A stretch of DNA of 64,000 nucleotides, taken from Asparagopsis taxiformis (taxonomy: Eukaryota; Rhodophyta; Florideophyceae; Bonnemaisoniales; Bonnemaisoniaceae). How positions within the stretch are numbered: the first letter of the stretch is position 1; each line of letters opens with the position of its first letter. Below are positions 32,119-43,377 of this stretch, piece by piece. The position numbers and the translations under genes were made by a program. The stretch covers positions 1 to 64,000 of the forward strand of contig JALQPE010002107.1 in NCBI GenBank assembly GCA_030407315.1, in the 5' to 3' direction. The notes beneath the pieces were generated by a model, which was not told the DNA's origin, made no database searches, and saw only the letters and a list, made by a program, of their open reading frames with translations.

Positions 32119-33232
32119 AACGAGACAGTGACGGAAATCCCATTCTTCGCAAGGCACGTTGCACCGTACGCGGTGATCGCCAGATACCCGATGTACATTT
32201 CGATCCAAATGATATCTCTAGCCCCGTTGCCAACCGTGACGCCATTCGCTCCGCTCTTGCTATGGCCGCTGCCCATGGCTTTTCCACCTTCCACTGGGAT
32301 CTGGAGTCCGCTTTTCTCCATGAGCGATTCACTGAAGACCGCCAGATTTACCTCCACCAGCCTACACGCTTTGACGGTTCACAAAAATATCCCGACCATG
32401 TCGCAAGGCTTACGGGAAATATGTATGGCTGCAAGCAGGCCTGCAAAATATTTACCGAGGGTCTAGCCACATTCCTCCTGCAAAACAACTTCACCCGCCT
32501 CCCATCCGATTCCAGTTCGTTCATCCAATACCACCCTACTGAAAAGTCACTCTTCATACTCCTCGTCATTACGGTTGACGACTTCCTTGTCATTACCAAT
32601 CACATCCCTCTCGCCAACAAGGTCAAACAAACCTTGCGATCTAAATACTCCCTCAAAGACCTTGGGCAAGTGAGCCACATTCTTGGCTGGAAGGTTGACC
32701 ATTCTTCTTCAGGAATTACAATTTCACAGCCTGGCTACATTTCCTCACTGCTTGATCGCTTCCAGCTCTCCAATGCAAAAACGTTCACCTCCCCGATTGC
32801 AACTGAGCTTCTAGTCCCGTCTTCCACGTCCAACACACTCCTGGACACATCTAAGTTTGACTACAAAAGCTTAATCGGATCTCTGCGCTACTTAGCGGAT
32901 TCAACCCGCCCTGATATCTCCTTTATAGTGAGCTACCTTGGTCGAGTCGCACACAATCCGACTTCCCACGACTGGAAAGCGGCCATCCGCGTCCTTCGTT
33001 ACCTCAAAACCTCCATTACGTCCGGCATTCACTATTCTCGCCGCTTCACGTCATCCCTTCAAGCCTTTTCAGACTCAGACTATGCATCTTGCCCCACTAC
33101 AAGACGTTCCACTACTGGTTCCATTATCTTTTACAATGGTTCCCCAATCGCCTGGCAGTCCCGTCGACAACGCTGCGTCTCACCTTCTACTTTTACTGCA
33201 GAATACATTGCAGCCTTTCACACCACGCAGCT
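32115..33232 (+). pseudogene. Copia reverse transcriptase-RNase H, 5' part
   Basis: Homologous reading begins slightly upstream of the frame start (TTVLKLKRDSDGNP, with ARCTVRGDRQ following). RT motifs include HWDLESAFLHERF, MYGCKQACKIF, the catalytic TVDDFLVI (normally YVDD) and LRYLADSTRPDISF. The RNase H part runs through FSDSDYASCPTTRRSTTG and FTAEYIAAFHTTQL, where Gypsy element 2 inserted at 33232/33233. Residues beyond that point in the open frame come from the Gypsy LTR. Confidence 0.9.
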
Positions 33233-33599
33233 TGTAGCAAATCTTTGTTCCTCTCTTCGCAATATCCTGTGACCTTTCTTGACAATGTTCGATACACTGT
33301 GGAGTTAGTTTAATTTTTGTTTATGACCAGAGTTTTTGATCCTGGTCAAAGTTGATCATTTCAGATGATGATCTGATATTGCCTCCTCTGATGATGGCTC
33401 TCTCTCTATTAGAGGGCATTTCATCTCCACTTAAATGTTGTTTGTGGAGTCAATGTTGATTGTTATCAACATTATCTATCCGTTTGTGATATGTCTGAAG
33501 TATTCTATCTAATTATTTCAACGGTAGTTCAAGTTGTCTGTTATTTGCATTCTGCAAATATTTTGTAGCTTGTATCGCTTCAAGCCACAAATGGCTACA
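33233..33599 (-). repeat. 3' LTR of Gypsy element 2
   Basis: 367 bp. The purine tract CATGGGGCGGTG lies just outside it on the coding strand, identical to that of Gypsy element 1 although the LTRs differ. Confidence 0.92.
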
Positions 33600-33632
33600 C
33601 CGCCCCATGCTCTGGAACAGAGTATCATTATG

Positions 33633-36600
33633 TCATTTGCTTTGATCAAGTTGTCTGATGGCTTCCTTGGCCGTCTTCGTCCGATGTTTTGATAGGAATG
33701 TCTTCAACATTTCAGGAACGTCTTGATGTATGTTCTGTAGTGGCTCCCATGTGTGATCTTTTTGATTAGGTAGTCCATCCCATTCAACATAAATGTAGAA
33801 TCTTCCCATTCTCTTCTCCACGTCCTTGAGATGTTTTATGTCCTCATATTCTGCCTCTGTATGTGATGCATGTCGTATGAGGTCTGGTGATGCATCAACA
33901 CCATCCATATCATTTCTGTATAGCATGAGCCTTACAGCGTGTACTCGTTGTGTTTTGTTATCGGTGAGGCTTGTTACTTCATATACCCAATCGCTAATTA
34001 TTCTGGTGATCCTTTGTGGTCCTTGCCATTTGAAAGATAGCTTATGACCTTTCTTCTGTGCTCGATGCACTAAAACAAAGTCTCCAGTAGTAAATGTGGG
34101 TGTGACAAGTTTCGTTTGCTTGTTATGTTCTATAATATGCCGTTCCCTGTTTTCTCTGACAAGTTTTTCCACATCTTGGTGCATCTTGTCGATACATCTT
34201 TGTAGTTCGTCAATGTTGACAACTTGTCTGCAGCGAGTGTATGTCATTCTGTCTCCTGTATCTTTCATATAACCAATTGTTCCTCTGTTTGGTTTTGTCC
34301 CTGTCATAACTTCCAGAGGGGATCTGTATGTTCCGTCCTCTCTTCTTCCGAGTCTTTGCAGTGGAGATTCGTTCATGACACGTTGTATGATGTGTACAAT
34401 CGTCGGCCAGTCTTGAGGTGCAAGACGTAATTCGGAAAGCAGTGCAGATGCTGCTCGTAATACTTCTTTGCAACATCGCTCCACAGAACCGTTACTCCAT
34501 GGGGAGTATGCAGTAGTGAAATGGTGCTTGATACGATATTCTCTGGTCAAATGTCGTATGACCTTGTTTTTGAAGTGGGAACCTCTGTCGGATACAAATA
34601 CATCCATCGTTGAGAATGTCTTTATCCACGACAGGATTTGTTCAGCAACGTGTTCAGCCTCAGCTACTTTTGCAGGGCAAAGCCAGACGTAGCTTGATAG
34701 ATTGTCCTTCAATATTAAAATGTACTTCAATTCATCTATTCCTCTTCCCATGTAGAGGTAGTCAAAGTGCAGGACTTGATTCGGTGTTTTTGCCATTATG
34801 CTATGTCCTAGTGGTCTGGGAACTCTTTCACCGCTTCTTGATAGGATGCAATGTACACAGTTCTGTACAAATACCTTGGTGTCATTGGTCATGTTATTCC
34901 AAAAGTACTGTTCTTTGAGTGTGCTCTCAGTGGCAGCAGCACCTCTGTGACCTCCAGTACCGCAGTGTGAAATGACAAGTAGTTTCATCTGCAATTCAAT
35001 GTCATTGTCAGGAATCCATAATTTCTTTCTTATTGTCATCATTCCATCATTGTCTGCGTGAACATGTTGTGGTGCATGTTTTCTGTGGTGTATTTGTGAT
35101 TTACGAATGGTTGAAATGTCAGGCCAGGTGAATGTTTCCTTGAATGGTGATTCCAAAATGTCCATGCTTTTCAATGTTTCTCGTATGGAGCGTATTGCGG
35201 AAGTGCGCTTCTTCCTGTATCCAACAAGCCATCTAGTCATGATGTCTGCCATGACGTTTTCGTTTCCTGCTATGTGCTCGATGGTGTATTGAAATCTGGA
35301 CAGATAGAGTGCCCATCTTTGAACCTTATTGACAATGTGTCTGCCAATTGTCGGCTCTATTGATAGCGGATTGAATATGAATAAGAGGTTTCGGTGGTCT
35401 GTGTAGATGTGTGTGTCATGTTGTCCAACCAATAGATAGTCGAGTTTTTTGAAGACTTGGTAAACTGCAAATCCTTCCTTTTCGAAAGTGGTCCAATGCA
35501 GTTCGTTGTTCCTGAAAGCGGAGCTGATGAATGCGAGTGGTTGGTGTCGTTGCGACATGGTGGGTTTTTGAAGTTCGTCTGCGTCACATTGTGTGACAAC
35601 AGCAGCCCAGTGAGTGTCAGACGCGTCCGTGTATATGCACGTCTGTTTGTTTGGGTGAGGATGAGCAAGTTTGACTGAGTCGCGAAGACTGTTATGTAAT
35701 GAAGTGAATGCGTTCACGTGTATGCGGCCCCATGACAGTCTAGCGAGAGGTATGCTTGCAATAGACTTTCGGGTGCGCTTGCCAGCTAATTTGTATGCAT
35801 CTTCGATAATTTGTTTGAGTGGTTCTATCCGGCTGGCGAAGTCCGGTATAGAATAGGACATCCATTGTAGGCAGTGGATGAACTGTGATAGTTCTCCAGC
35901 GTTCTCCGGTGTAGTGATGTTCTGTAGTCCATTCAAGTTCTTTGGATCAAACTGAACTCCTGCGGCGTCGATTATTCTTCCACACCATTTGATAGATGTG
36001 CTGTATAGCTCGCATTTTGTTGCAGAAACTTTAAGGTTTCGTTGACGGCATATTTGTAGGAATTCTCGTAGTGTCTCGAGTAGGCCATGTTCCGTACTAT
36101 GATGTAAGATAAAATCGTCTTGCCAGGCTTTGACATTATTTCGTAGTGATGCAAAGCATGGTTCAACTCTTGATTGAAAGTTGGAAGCGGAGTTTTTCGC
36201 GCCTTGTGGTGAGCGAGTTGGAGAAAATATGCCTTCGGGGGTAGTGAAACTTAACACGTCCATGCTTCCTTCATCGAGGGGTAATTGCCAATATCCCGAG
36301 CAGAAGTCAATCGAGGCAAAATGTTTGCTACCTGCAAAGTCGGCGCACTCGCTGTCGATATGTGGCATGGGCCATCCGACTGCCAGAGTGGCAGCATTGA
36401 CAGGTCTATAGTCGAAATTGATGCGATATTTCTTCGACTTTGGTTTTAGTACCAAAAGTGGTGCAGCAGCCCATGTGGCGTTGTAGTTAGGCTTGATAAA
36501 TCCGTAGCTCTGTGCACGATTCAGGAAGGCAGTGAGGTATTTCCGTTGTTCAGGACTGTATCTCCTAGTTCGTGTGAGAATTGGTGTGGCATCTGAGGTG

Positions 36601-38327
36601 ATCTGCACCTTCATTGGTTCCACGTCTGTTGGTGGGTCGTTTCCTAGTCTGATCCTGAATACATCTCTATACTCGCGCAGCATTTCTCGCATATGCTTAT
36701 CGCCTGTATGAGAAAGACCGTTGTTATTTGACTTTATCACCAGTTCTTCCAGTGCCATTTTGATATCCTCTTCCTTGTCTTGCCCAAGTTCGAGGTATAT
36801 GGAGTTGTCATTTTCATTTTCATCAGTTGTCCCTCTGTCGCAATGGTATACGCCATTCTCGGACAGGAGTCTTGCAATGCTTCCATTAACATGGTTGTCG
36901 TCGGGATGCAATTCATTCGCATCTACCGATCCATTGTATTTGTCGCACGCTGCAGCCAGGGCTTTCTTGGCGTCTAGGCCGAGTGCCGTCAGTAGTCCTC
37001 TGCTCAGCAGTGGATCGCTTGCATTTTGTGTTGAGACATACCAAGTGACATTTCGAATGGTGAGTGTTGTCGCGTGTCTGACGATTATCTGTATGTCCAG
37101 TGTGACCATGTTGTCGCATTCGACAAATACGTTTTGCCCATTGGAGTCTTCCTTGACTGCCATTTCGAATTTTCGTGGCACTTCTAGTCGCTGTATCTGC
37201 ATATTTGCATTTCCGGAGCGGAGAGTGTGGAAGAGATCAGGTGGCATTAGATTGATACAACTGCCGATGTCCGCGCAGGTTGGTCTGCGCTCAATTCCTG
37301 CAAACACTGTGTCAATCATTGAATTATCTTCTGCCTGTGTTCCTCTGACATGTCTCGTCAGGTTTCCTTCCGGTGTCGCGTTTGAGCTTTCTCGATTCTT
37401 GCACTCTTCTCTCCATTTACGGATGATTCCGTGTTTTTCTTCCTTCGGTGTCATCTTGCAGTCTCGTAGATAGTGTTTCATGGAACATTTCTTATTCAAA
37501 CATGCTGGAAGTTCGTTCATATTATTCCCATTCATGCTGCTTCCGTGAGATTTGTAATCACGGTTGGAGTTGTTTTTTCTCTGGTTCCTTCTGGAGTTAC
37601 TGTTACTCCTTCGTGATCGGCTAGACGACTGGTGGTGTTTTTGGTTGGCGTTTGTTTCGGAATTCGAAATTCGTTCGCTCATTTCTTGTATGCTTTCTGC
37701 CTTCTTGGATGCATATTCCAGAAACTCCTTCCAATTCTCGCGCAGTTCTTCGTTGTATGTGAATGCGTCGGTCACGTATTCGCGCAGAGTCCGGGGGTGA
37801 AAGCGCTGAGTGACGAGTTTGATAGCCATTTCTGTGTTTTTTTCACGAAAATCCTTATATCCTATCTCCTCCATTTTGTCTTCGAAGTCGGCAGCTAGTT
37901 GATACACTCTGCATCCGGCATCATCAATTGTCGTGTCCATTTTTAGGCTTGATACTGCATGATTGATCTTCCTTGAGCAAATCTTCTCTTCGCTTCTTGG
38001 ACCAGCAATCTTCTGTATGCACTGCTTAATATGATCCCCAGTGATTCTTCTGAGATCCACATTTGGTGCTATGTCGTCGAAGTATCCAAATCCGTGCATG
38101 GACTTGAGAAGTCTTGGACAGAGTGATAATCGCATGGAAACTGGTTGTATTGGTTGTCCATCTCTTTCTCTCAATGCGATTTCTAGTTCATATTGGTGCC
38201 TTTCCCTGAGAAATCTGACAGCGTTGGCTGGGTCGATTTTCTCTAGTTTTGGATGCGCAATGGGCTCAAATATTAGAGGAGCCCGGTTGTTTGTGGTTTT
38301 GTTCCTGCTTCTTGTAGCTTCAGCCAT
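33633..38327 (-). CDS. Gag-Pol polyprotein with C-terminal chromodomain (Gypsy 2)
   Basis: A single frame of 1564 residues with the same domain order as Gypsy 1 but clearly diverged. Gag ends in an S/R/N-rich stretch and a CLNKKC..KHYLRDC knuckle (about 276). Protease is the variant TCADIGSCINLMPP (about 350). RT has FDYRPVNA (about 640) and QDDFILH in the YxDD position (about 735). RNase H has IYTDAS and IYTDHRNLLF (about 900 and 980). Integrase has an HHCC site (about 1120-1160) and D, D, E in HFDYLYMG, VSDRGSHF and NGSVERC. The C-terminal chromodomain-like segment has VEWDGLPNQKDHTWEP (about 1515). Intact and plausibly active. Confidence 0.94.
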   Translation of the reverse strand: MAEATRSRNKTTNNRAPLIFEPIAHPKLEKIDPANAVRFLRERHQYELEIALRERDGQPIQPVSMRLSLCPRLLKSMHGFGYFDDIAPNVDLRRITGDHIKQCIQKIAGPRSEEKICSRKINHAVSSLKMDTTIDDAGCRVYQLAADFEDKMEEIGYKDFREKNTEMAIKLVTQRFHPRTLREYVTDAFTYNEELRENWKEFLEYASKKAESIQEMSERISNSETNANQKHHQSSSRSRRSNSNSRRNQRKNNSNRDYKSHGSSMNGNNMNELPACLNKKCSMKHYLRDCKMTPKEEKHGIIRKWREECKNRESSNATPEGNLTRHVRGTQAEDNSMIDTVFAGIERRPTCADIGSCINLMPPDLFHTLRSGNANMQIQRLEVPRKFEMAVKEDSNGQNVFVECDNMVTLDIQIIVRHATTLTIRNVTWYVSTQNASDPLLSRGLLTALGLDAKKALAAACDKYNGSVDANELHPDDNHVNGSIARLLSENGVYHCDRGTTDENENDNSIYLELGQDKEEDIKMALEELVIKSNNNGLSHTGDKHMREMLREYRDVFRIRLGNDPPTDVEPMKVQITSDATPILTRTRRYSPEQRKYLTAFLNRAQSYGFIKPNYNATWAAAPLLVLKPKSKKYRINFDYRPVNAATLAVGWPMPHIDSECADFAGSKHFASIDFCSGYWQLPLDEGSMDVLSFTTPEGIFSPTRSPQGAKNSASNFQSRVEPCFASLRNNVKAWQDDFILHHSTEHGLLETLREFLQICRQRNLKVSATKCELYSTSIKWCGRIIDAAGVQFDPKNLNGLQNITTPENAGELSQFIHCLQWMSYSIPDFASRIEPLKQIIEDAYKLAGKRTRKSIASIPLARLSWGRIHVNAFTSLHNSLRDSVKLAHPHPNKQTCIYTDASDTHWAAVVTQCDADELQKPTMSQRHQPLAFISSAFRNNELHWTTFEKEGFAVYQVFKKLDYLLVGQHDTHIYTDHRNLLFIFNPLSIEPTIGRHIVNKVQRWALYLSRFQYTIEHIAGNENVMADIMTRWLVGYRKKRTSAIRSIRETLKSMDILESPFKETFTWPDISTIRKSQIHHRKHAPQHVHADNDGMMTIRKKLWIPDNDIELQMKLLVISHCGTGGHRGAAATESTLKEQYFWNNMTNDTKVFVQNCVHCILSRSGERVPRPLGHSIMAKTPNQVLHFDYLYMGRGIDELKYILILKDNLSSYVWLCPAKVAEAEHVAEQILSWIKTFSTMDVFVSDRGSHFKNKVIRHLTREYRIKHHFTTAYSPWSNGSVERCCKEVLRAASALLSELRLAPQDWPTIVHIIQRVMNESPLQRLGRREDGTYRSPLEVMTGTKPNRGTIGYMKDTGDRMTYTRCRQVVNIDELQRCIDKMHQDVEKLVRENRERHIIEHNKQTKLVTPTFTTGDFVLVHRAQKKGHKLSFKWQGPQRITRIISDWVYEVTSLTDNKTQRVHAVRLMLYRNDMDGVDASPDLIRHASHTEAEYEDIKHLKDVEKRMGRFYIYVEWDGLPNQKDHTWEPLQNIHQDVPEMLKTFLSKHRTKTAKEAIRQLDQSK

Positions 38328-38572
38328 TTTGGCGTGATCGGAGGTGGCTCCGTTTTTCCTGTGTGCTGCCGTGACAGATCAATGTGTCTGTTCGAGATCC
38401 TTCCTTTTGGTGATTGTCGGAGGATGTTTATGCTTTATGCTCAACAGTGTTCTGTTGTCTGGTACGCTTTTTGTCTTGAAAGAAACGTCAGATTGGTGAT
38501 GTCAAACTGAACAGTTCAACAAGTGTTAAGGGTCAAATGTTGAGAAGTTCCAGTCAACAACAGATATATATC

Positions 38573-38939
38573 TGTAGCAAAACTTTGTTCCTCTCTTCGC
38601 AATATCCTGTGACCTTTCTTGACAATGTTCGATACACTGTGGAGTTAGTTTAATTTTTGTTTATGACCAGAGTTTTTGATCCTGGTCAAAGTTGATCATT
38701 TCAGATGATGATCTGATATTGCCTCCTCTGATGATGGCTCTCTCTCTATTAGAGGGCATTTCATCTCCACTTAAATGTTGTTTGTGGAGTCAATGTTGAT
38801 TGTTATCAACATTATCTATCCGTTTGTGATATGTCTGAAGTATTCTATCTAATTATTTCAACGGTAGTTCAAGTTGTCTGTTATTTGCATTCTGCAAATA
38901 TTTTGTAGCTTGTATCGCTTCAAGCCACAAATGGCTACA
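38573..38939 (-). repeat. 5' LTR of Gypsy element 2
   Basis: 367 bp; matches 33233-33599 with one visible difference (GCAAAAC versus GCAAATC near the edge). It should carry the element promoter. Confidence 0.92.
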
Positions 38940-39250
38940 AGCTCCTCAAGACCACAGCTAATTTTTTTGCCGACGTTGGTATCCGTGTATCCGAACCCAT
39001 TCCCCTGCACATTGATAATGCCGCTGCCATCACTGCTGCTACATCGAAATTCCCAACCCCCAAAACCCGTCATGTGGATGTTAAATACCACTGGGTTCGC
39101 GAACAAGTTACTAACGGCCTTATTTCTCCCACTCATATTCCTTCTGACCGTAATCCTGCAGACCTCCTTACAAAAGCGCTCAAGCCTGCGCAATTTACTT
39201 CCAAACTGCCCCTCCTTCGCCTATCAGTGCCCTCGCCACGCGGCGACTGA
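38940..39250 (+). pseudogene. Copia RNase H, 3' part after Gypsy insertion
   Basis: The reading resumes as LLKTTANFFADVGIRV, then the conserved HIDNAAAI, RHVDVKYHWVREQV and NPADLLTKAL motifs of Copia RNase H, and stops at 39248-39250. The next 45 nt before the LTR repeat a short piece of the LTR start (TGACGAATAACTATT near 39248). Confidence 0.9.
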
Positions 39251-39294
39251 CGAATAACTATTCCTTAACGCGCCGAGCCCACTGCTAGCCGTCT

Positions 39295-39411
39295 TGACGA
39301 ATAACTATACACATTACACCACTTTACAGTACCTCACAAGTATTTATTGACGCTCGTCGTCCTGCCACGAGCTACAAGTAAAAGGGGACTAAGCACATCA
39401 TTTCTTTCACA
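39295..39411 (+). repeat. 3' LTR of Copia element
   Basis: 117 bp, matching 28977-29093 with one visible difference, followed by the GGAAC target duplication. Confidence 0.9.
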
Positions 39412-42400
39412 GGAACTCCACCCGTTCGTCGATATTTTGCCGAGGAATAATTCTGAGGTAAACCTCGGAACATGGTTTGATCTCAGCCTTGGTTGCCGAT
39501 TTTCACCTTGGATGATCGCAGTTACTGACTCTCCTACGTGAAACAAGTGCACAGGTCGACTCTGATGTGCTCGTATCATGTGAAGAGGTCGAAAAATGTT
39601 TCATTACAGTTTCACCAACGGCATCTCATGCTGGCCGAACGGGTATCGATGACGTCTGGTAATCTTGTCGCACTTTGGAATGATGAATCTTTAGACGATA
39701 AATCAGCGGGATATGATATTGCATCAACGCTGCTGATCTCTCTATTCATGGAGAAAATGGCTAAACAAACGGACATCATAAAAATGCCAGTGCAGAAAGC
39801 TGGGATGCTGACATCGAAAGGTATACCTTTTATACCTTTCTTCTATAGAAGAATTACTGGCAACGTACTCTGTGAAAGAGAATCTATTTACAGCCCGTTA
39901 TCATCGTCATATGGCGGGGTTTTGCGATCGCTTCGAATATATGACGTCGATGGATATCGCGATGTACTAGATCACACAATGAAAGGCCATATAAGGGCTG
40001 GTTGAAATGCACAACGCTTCATGCGACATTGGAAAAGATGGGAGCAGCAAAAGCTATTATTGAAGAACAATTGGGCAACCAAGACTGGAGAACCATCGGC
40101 GAACATCAACGCCGGCAGTCCAAGTTCAACGAGTTGAGTCGGTTTTCTGAAGCCATGGCTTGAATGCATTCAAAATCGATATGATTCTATAATTCGCGAG
40201 CGTTTACTCAAGGAACCAAAGCAGTCTAGTACAGGACGCAAAATTGGATTGGTCTGTGACAAGGGCGATGGCGTCGAGTCGTCATGGCAGAACGAGGTTC
40301 GAGAACCAAAAGCTAACTCGTGAGTGGATCCAAGTAGTCCTCTTCCTTCAATTGCCAGCTTCTCCGCTTGGAAATAATATGATTCATTTCTGTTGCCAAA
40401 GTTCCCAATCGATTAACAAGTCTTGATTCGAATCAACTCACGACCTATGTCAAGTAGAAACTGGATGAAGCAAGATAGTATCAAATCCTAATGAACTCGA
40501 TGCCTTTATTGTGATCCGCCCTACGACGTTCATCATTTGCTGCGATCGATGGGGAAAAAGGGGCAGCCTGCCAAGCGTAATACTCGCTTGAAAAGCGCTA
40601 AACCAAAAAGCCGATTGCAGGAAGAAAAACGCCAAATCCTAGCCCGAAGGATCGACCAGCTGCTGTTGCAGTACCAAATGGAGACGCACAAAATGATGTC
40701 GTCGACGAATACGAGAAGACTTTCAACACCCTTGGTATGCAAATAGATTCATTCTTGAAGACGCCCCTCGGCCATCAGAAATCTCTACCTGACGTACAGC
40801 TGCTAAAGTCAATCGTTGGGATCGCAAAGAAGACGACTGTACCTGGGCTTATGTCCAAATTGCGAATGGTAACAAAAGTTCTTCTTATCGCTGCTCGCAG
40901 AAGTGTAGATACTGGTGAATCTTTGCGAGAACCAGGGCACTCTACATTGGTTCAAGCTCTTTTGCAATTGTCAAAGGGGCTGGAAACTTGTGAAGTTCGG
41001 GATGCTCCGAGTAGACCAAAGCAACGTTCCATATTCCTAAAGGGAAACCATTCCGATGAGGCGACGAAGCATTTGGAAGTTTCAAAGAGAACAGGAAAAT
41101 GGGCTGTATGTCTTCTTCTCGAATGTGTGCAAGATAACGTTATCCATACGGACACCAGCCACCTCTCCAGTTTTCTTCTACTTCACGATTGCCACCTCAG
41201 ACGCGTACAGACGAAGGCAACCACTCAAAACTTTTTGTTGCTCCCGGTGATGCGTTGGATACTGTGAAAGCAAAGCTTCTATCCAGCCAAATTTCCAATC
41301 CTATCAATAGTTTACGCAACTGCGATATTCCTGCAAATGAAGTAACCGAGTTATGCCGTCGTACATGTCTTAGGCTGTGCATTCGTACTGCTTCGGAATG
41401 CTCTTCCTCAGTGATAGAGGCAGTAATATGTCTCGCCACAGATATTAATTACTCTATCGATAACCGAACCCAAGATTTGAAAAGTACACTACCATCTGCT
41501 TTTGTAGAACAACTCATGAACAAAGCAAATGCTGTGTTTCCCAAGCTTTCACTCACATCCATGTGTTCTGTTTTCCGCCTAAGCTCTGAAGCATGGGACT
41601 CGGAACGGACACGTGCTTCAGAGTCGTTTTCCTCAAACCCATTGTTATCGGCCAGGGAAGAGGTGGACCTTGTTGAAGTACAAGCTACTGTGGCAGTGAC
41701 TGAAGTTATGAGGCACTGGGATTTTATGGATGAAGTGCGAAAAGAGCTCTCCAGGGATTTCCAAACTTTCTCGAATAAGCTCTGGAAGGAGAGAAGATAT
41801 TATAGAGCAGTCCTTTCCAAGATTGTCAATGGATTTCTGGAAGCAAACAAGAACACACTACAACCAATCGGAGCTGTACCGCTCTTTAGAAGCTTCCTGG
41901 TAAAGTTCAGTTCAGTTCAATGATCAACGCACTATTGTGTGTTGCGGATGGTGTTGGGACAATGGTCGAAAACGAAACAGCACTAAAAATGGCAGTTGGC
42001 CTAAAAGCTATCAATGATTTCATCGGACTGGAAGAATCGCCAAGTTCATCACCTAATGCACATGCCTGTTTAATTTGTGTGGAAGGAATTCTGGGGAGTC
42101 TGGTTTGGAGTACTGGCTACACGCTAGCTCGGTCTGATTCGAGTGCTTCTACCGAATCACAAGAGGCTATTCAAAGACTAGCTGTATTAATAGAAGCACT
42201 GGACACAATACGGTTACCAGGAGGGCAGCGAGCAGAGAGCGATGGAGAAATTAGAATGCGATCAAAGGAAGTTGCCGACTTTCTCAGTCAAGTTCTTCAA
42301 AGTAACTCGCTGATGGCACAGCGTAGCCCACGGCGAATGCGATGCTGCGGGCTGTTGGCAATGTTCCTTGCTGGGGTCGTTTGTCAACTATCGCTGAGAG

Positions 42401-42639
42401 GGATACGAAAGTTTGTGAAATCACTCGACTATTGCGAGAATATCGAAGTGGGGATTGGTGGGGATCGTGTGGACTTGCTGATGATGCCGCACCAAACCAC
42501 GTTTTCGTTTGACGAAGATTCGCCGACTGGATGGGCAAAGTGTCATCCGATTGACGAGAGCGAACAAGAAGCTGTGAGGCGAATCGCTGATCAGCTCATC
42601 GCGCGTGTGGCATCAGAAAAACGACTGACCATGTCATAG
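39412..42639 (+). pseudogene. 3' part of a degenerate unknown gene
   Basis: Protein-like reading resumes after the Copia element in several phases: about 39415-39540, 39660-39830, 40020-40160, about 40140-40310, 40690-41200, 41189-41915 and 41920-42639. The last two are long (244 and 239 residues), acidic and helix-rich, with GGDRVDLLMMPHQ near the end. At 41904-41918 AGTTC is repeated three times; removing one 5-bp unit would join the last two frames, so this is a clear frameshifting duplication. No family was recognised; a HEAT-like helical protein is possible. Some of the other phase changes might be introns. Confidence 0.45.
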
Positions 42640-43004
42640 TACAGATACCCGTCGGATGCGAGTGCCAGCGAATTTATGCAGCTTGTATCTACGGAAATCA
42701 ACTAATCCCCTGTCTGCACTGCGCGAATTTGAGAAGAGGTATTTGTATGTAACTGTTCGCTACAACTTTATGGTCAACTATGGTACAGTGTCGTTTGAAT
42801 TTCGGTACAGATCTATCACCAACAATAAACAGAAACGATGCTGTCTAGCAACAATGATTCTAATTTGTTTAACCATACAAATAAAGTATATGAGTGTTCA
42901 AGTAGCACGACACTTGCGACTGGGAACGTCAGTAGACCTCTAAGGTAGGAAGGATAAACTTGGGCGGGAGGACGGGTTTTTAGGACAAGCTGTCGGAACT
43001 GTAA
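42640..43004. other. 3' flank of the degenerate gene; no gene recognised
   Basis: A 95-residue frame at 42656-42943 lacks recognisable motifs. Nothing else is visible before the palindrome array. Confidence 0.4.
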
Positions 43005-43300
43005 TTACTCGGTTTCCTTACAGAAAAGTCATCGTTAAGGCGGATTTTCTTTTTCAGGACAAGCTGTCAAAACTGTAAGTTCTCTGTTTTCTTACAGCAA
43101 AGTCATCGTTAAGGCGGATTTGTTTTCTCAGGACAAGCTGTCGGAACTGCTATCCAGTTTTTCTTACAGTAAAGGCAGTTTACCCAGGTTGCTTACAGAA
43201 AAGTCATCGTTACGATGACTTTGCTGTAAGAAAACAAAACATTACAGCAAAGTCATCGTAACGATGACTTTGCTGTAAGAAACCATGGTAAACCAACTTC
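43005..43300. repeat. Family Z palindromes, first block
   Basis: Several variants of the CTTACAGCAAAGTCATCG palindrome alternate with AGGACAAGCTGTCGGAACTG linkers. A complete palindrome lies near 43190-43228 and another near 43240-43279. Confidence 0.8.
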
Positions 43301-43377
43301 TCTGTAAGCATACGAGAGCGACTGATGTTTCTCACTCGGGAAGAAGAAGGAGACGATTTCGGACCCCGCAAAAAAGG

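Larger units (their letters stand above)
33233..38939 (-). mobile_element. Ty3/Gypsy chromodomain LTR retrotransposon 2, nested in Copia
   Basis: LTRs of 367 bp (33233-33599 and 38573-38939) bounded by TGTAGC...GCTACA differ at one visible base. The duplicated target AGCT (33229-33232 and 38940-38943) lies within the Copia RNase H codons, and removing the element restores the Q-L-L-K reading of RNase H. The single intact gag-pol frame and near-identical LTRs make it the youngest insertion here. Confidence 0.94.
28977..39411 (+). mobile_element. Ty1/Copia LTR retrotransposon, interrupted by Gypsy 2
   Basis: LTRs of 117 bp (28977-29093 and 39295-39411) differ at one visible position (TTTTACA versus TTTCACA). 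A perfect 5-bp target duplication GGAAC lies at 28972-28976 and 39412-39416. Removing the nested Gypsy element and its 4-bp duplication leaves about 4.7 kb, a normal Copia size. The pol gene has two 1-nt frameshifts and is split by the Gypsy insertion, so this copy is dead. Confidence 0.92.

Noticed and set aside
36721..37473. 250-residue plus frame
   Set aside because: Antisense shadow of the Gypsy 2 gag-protease region.
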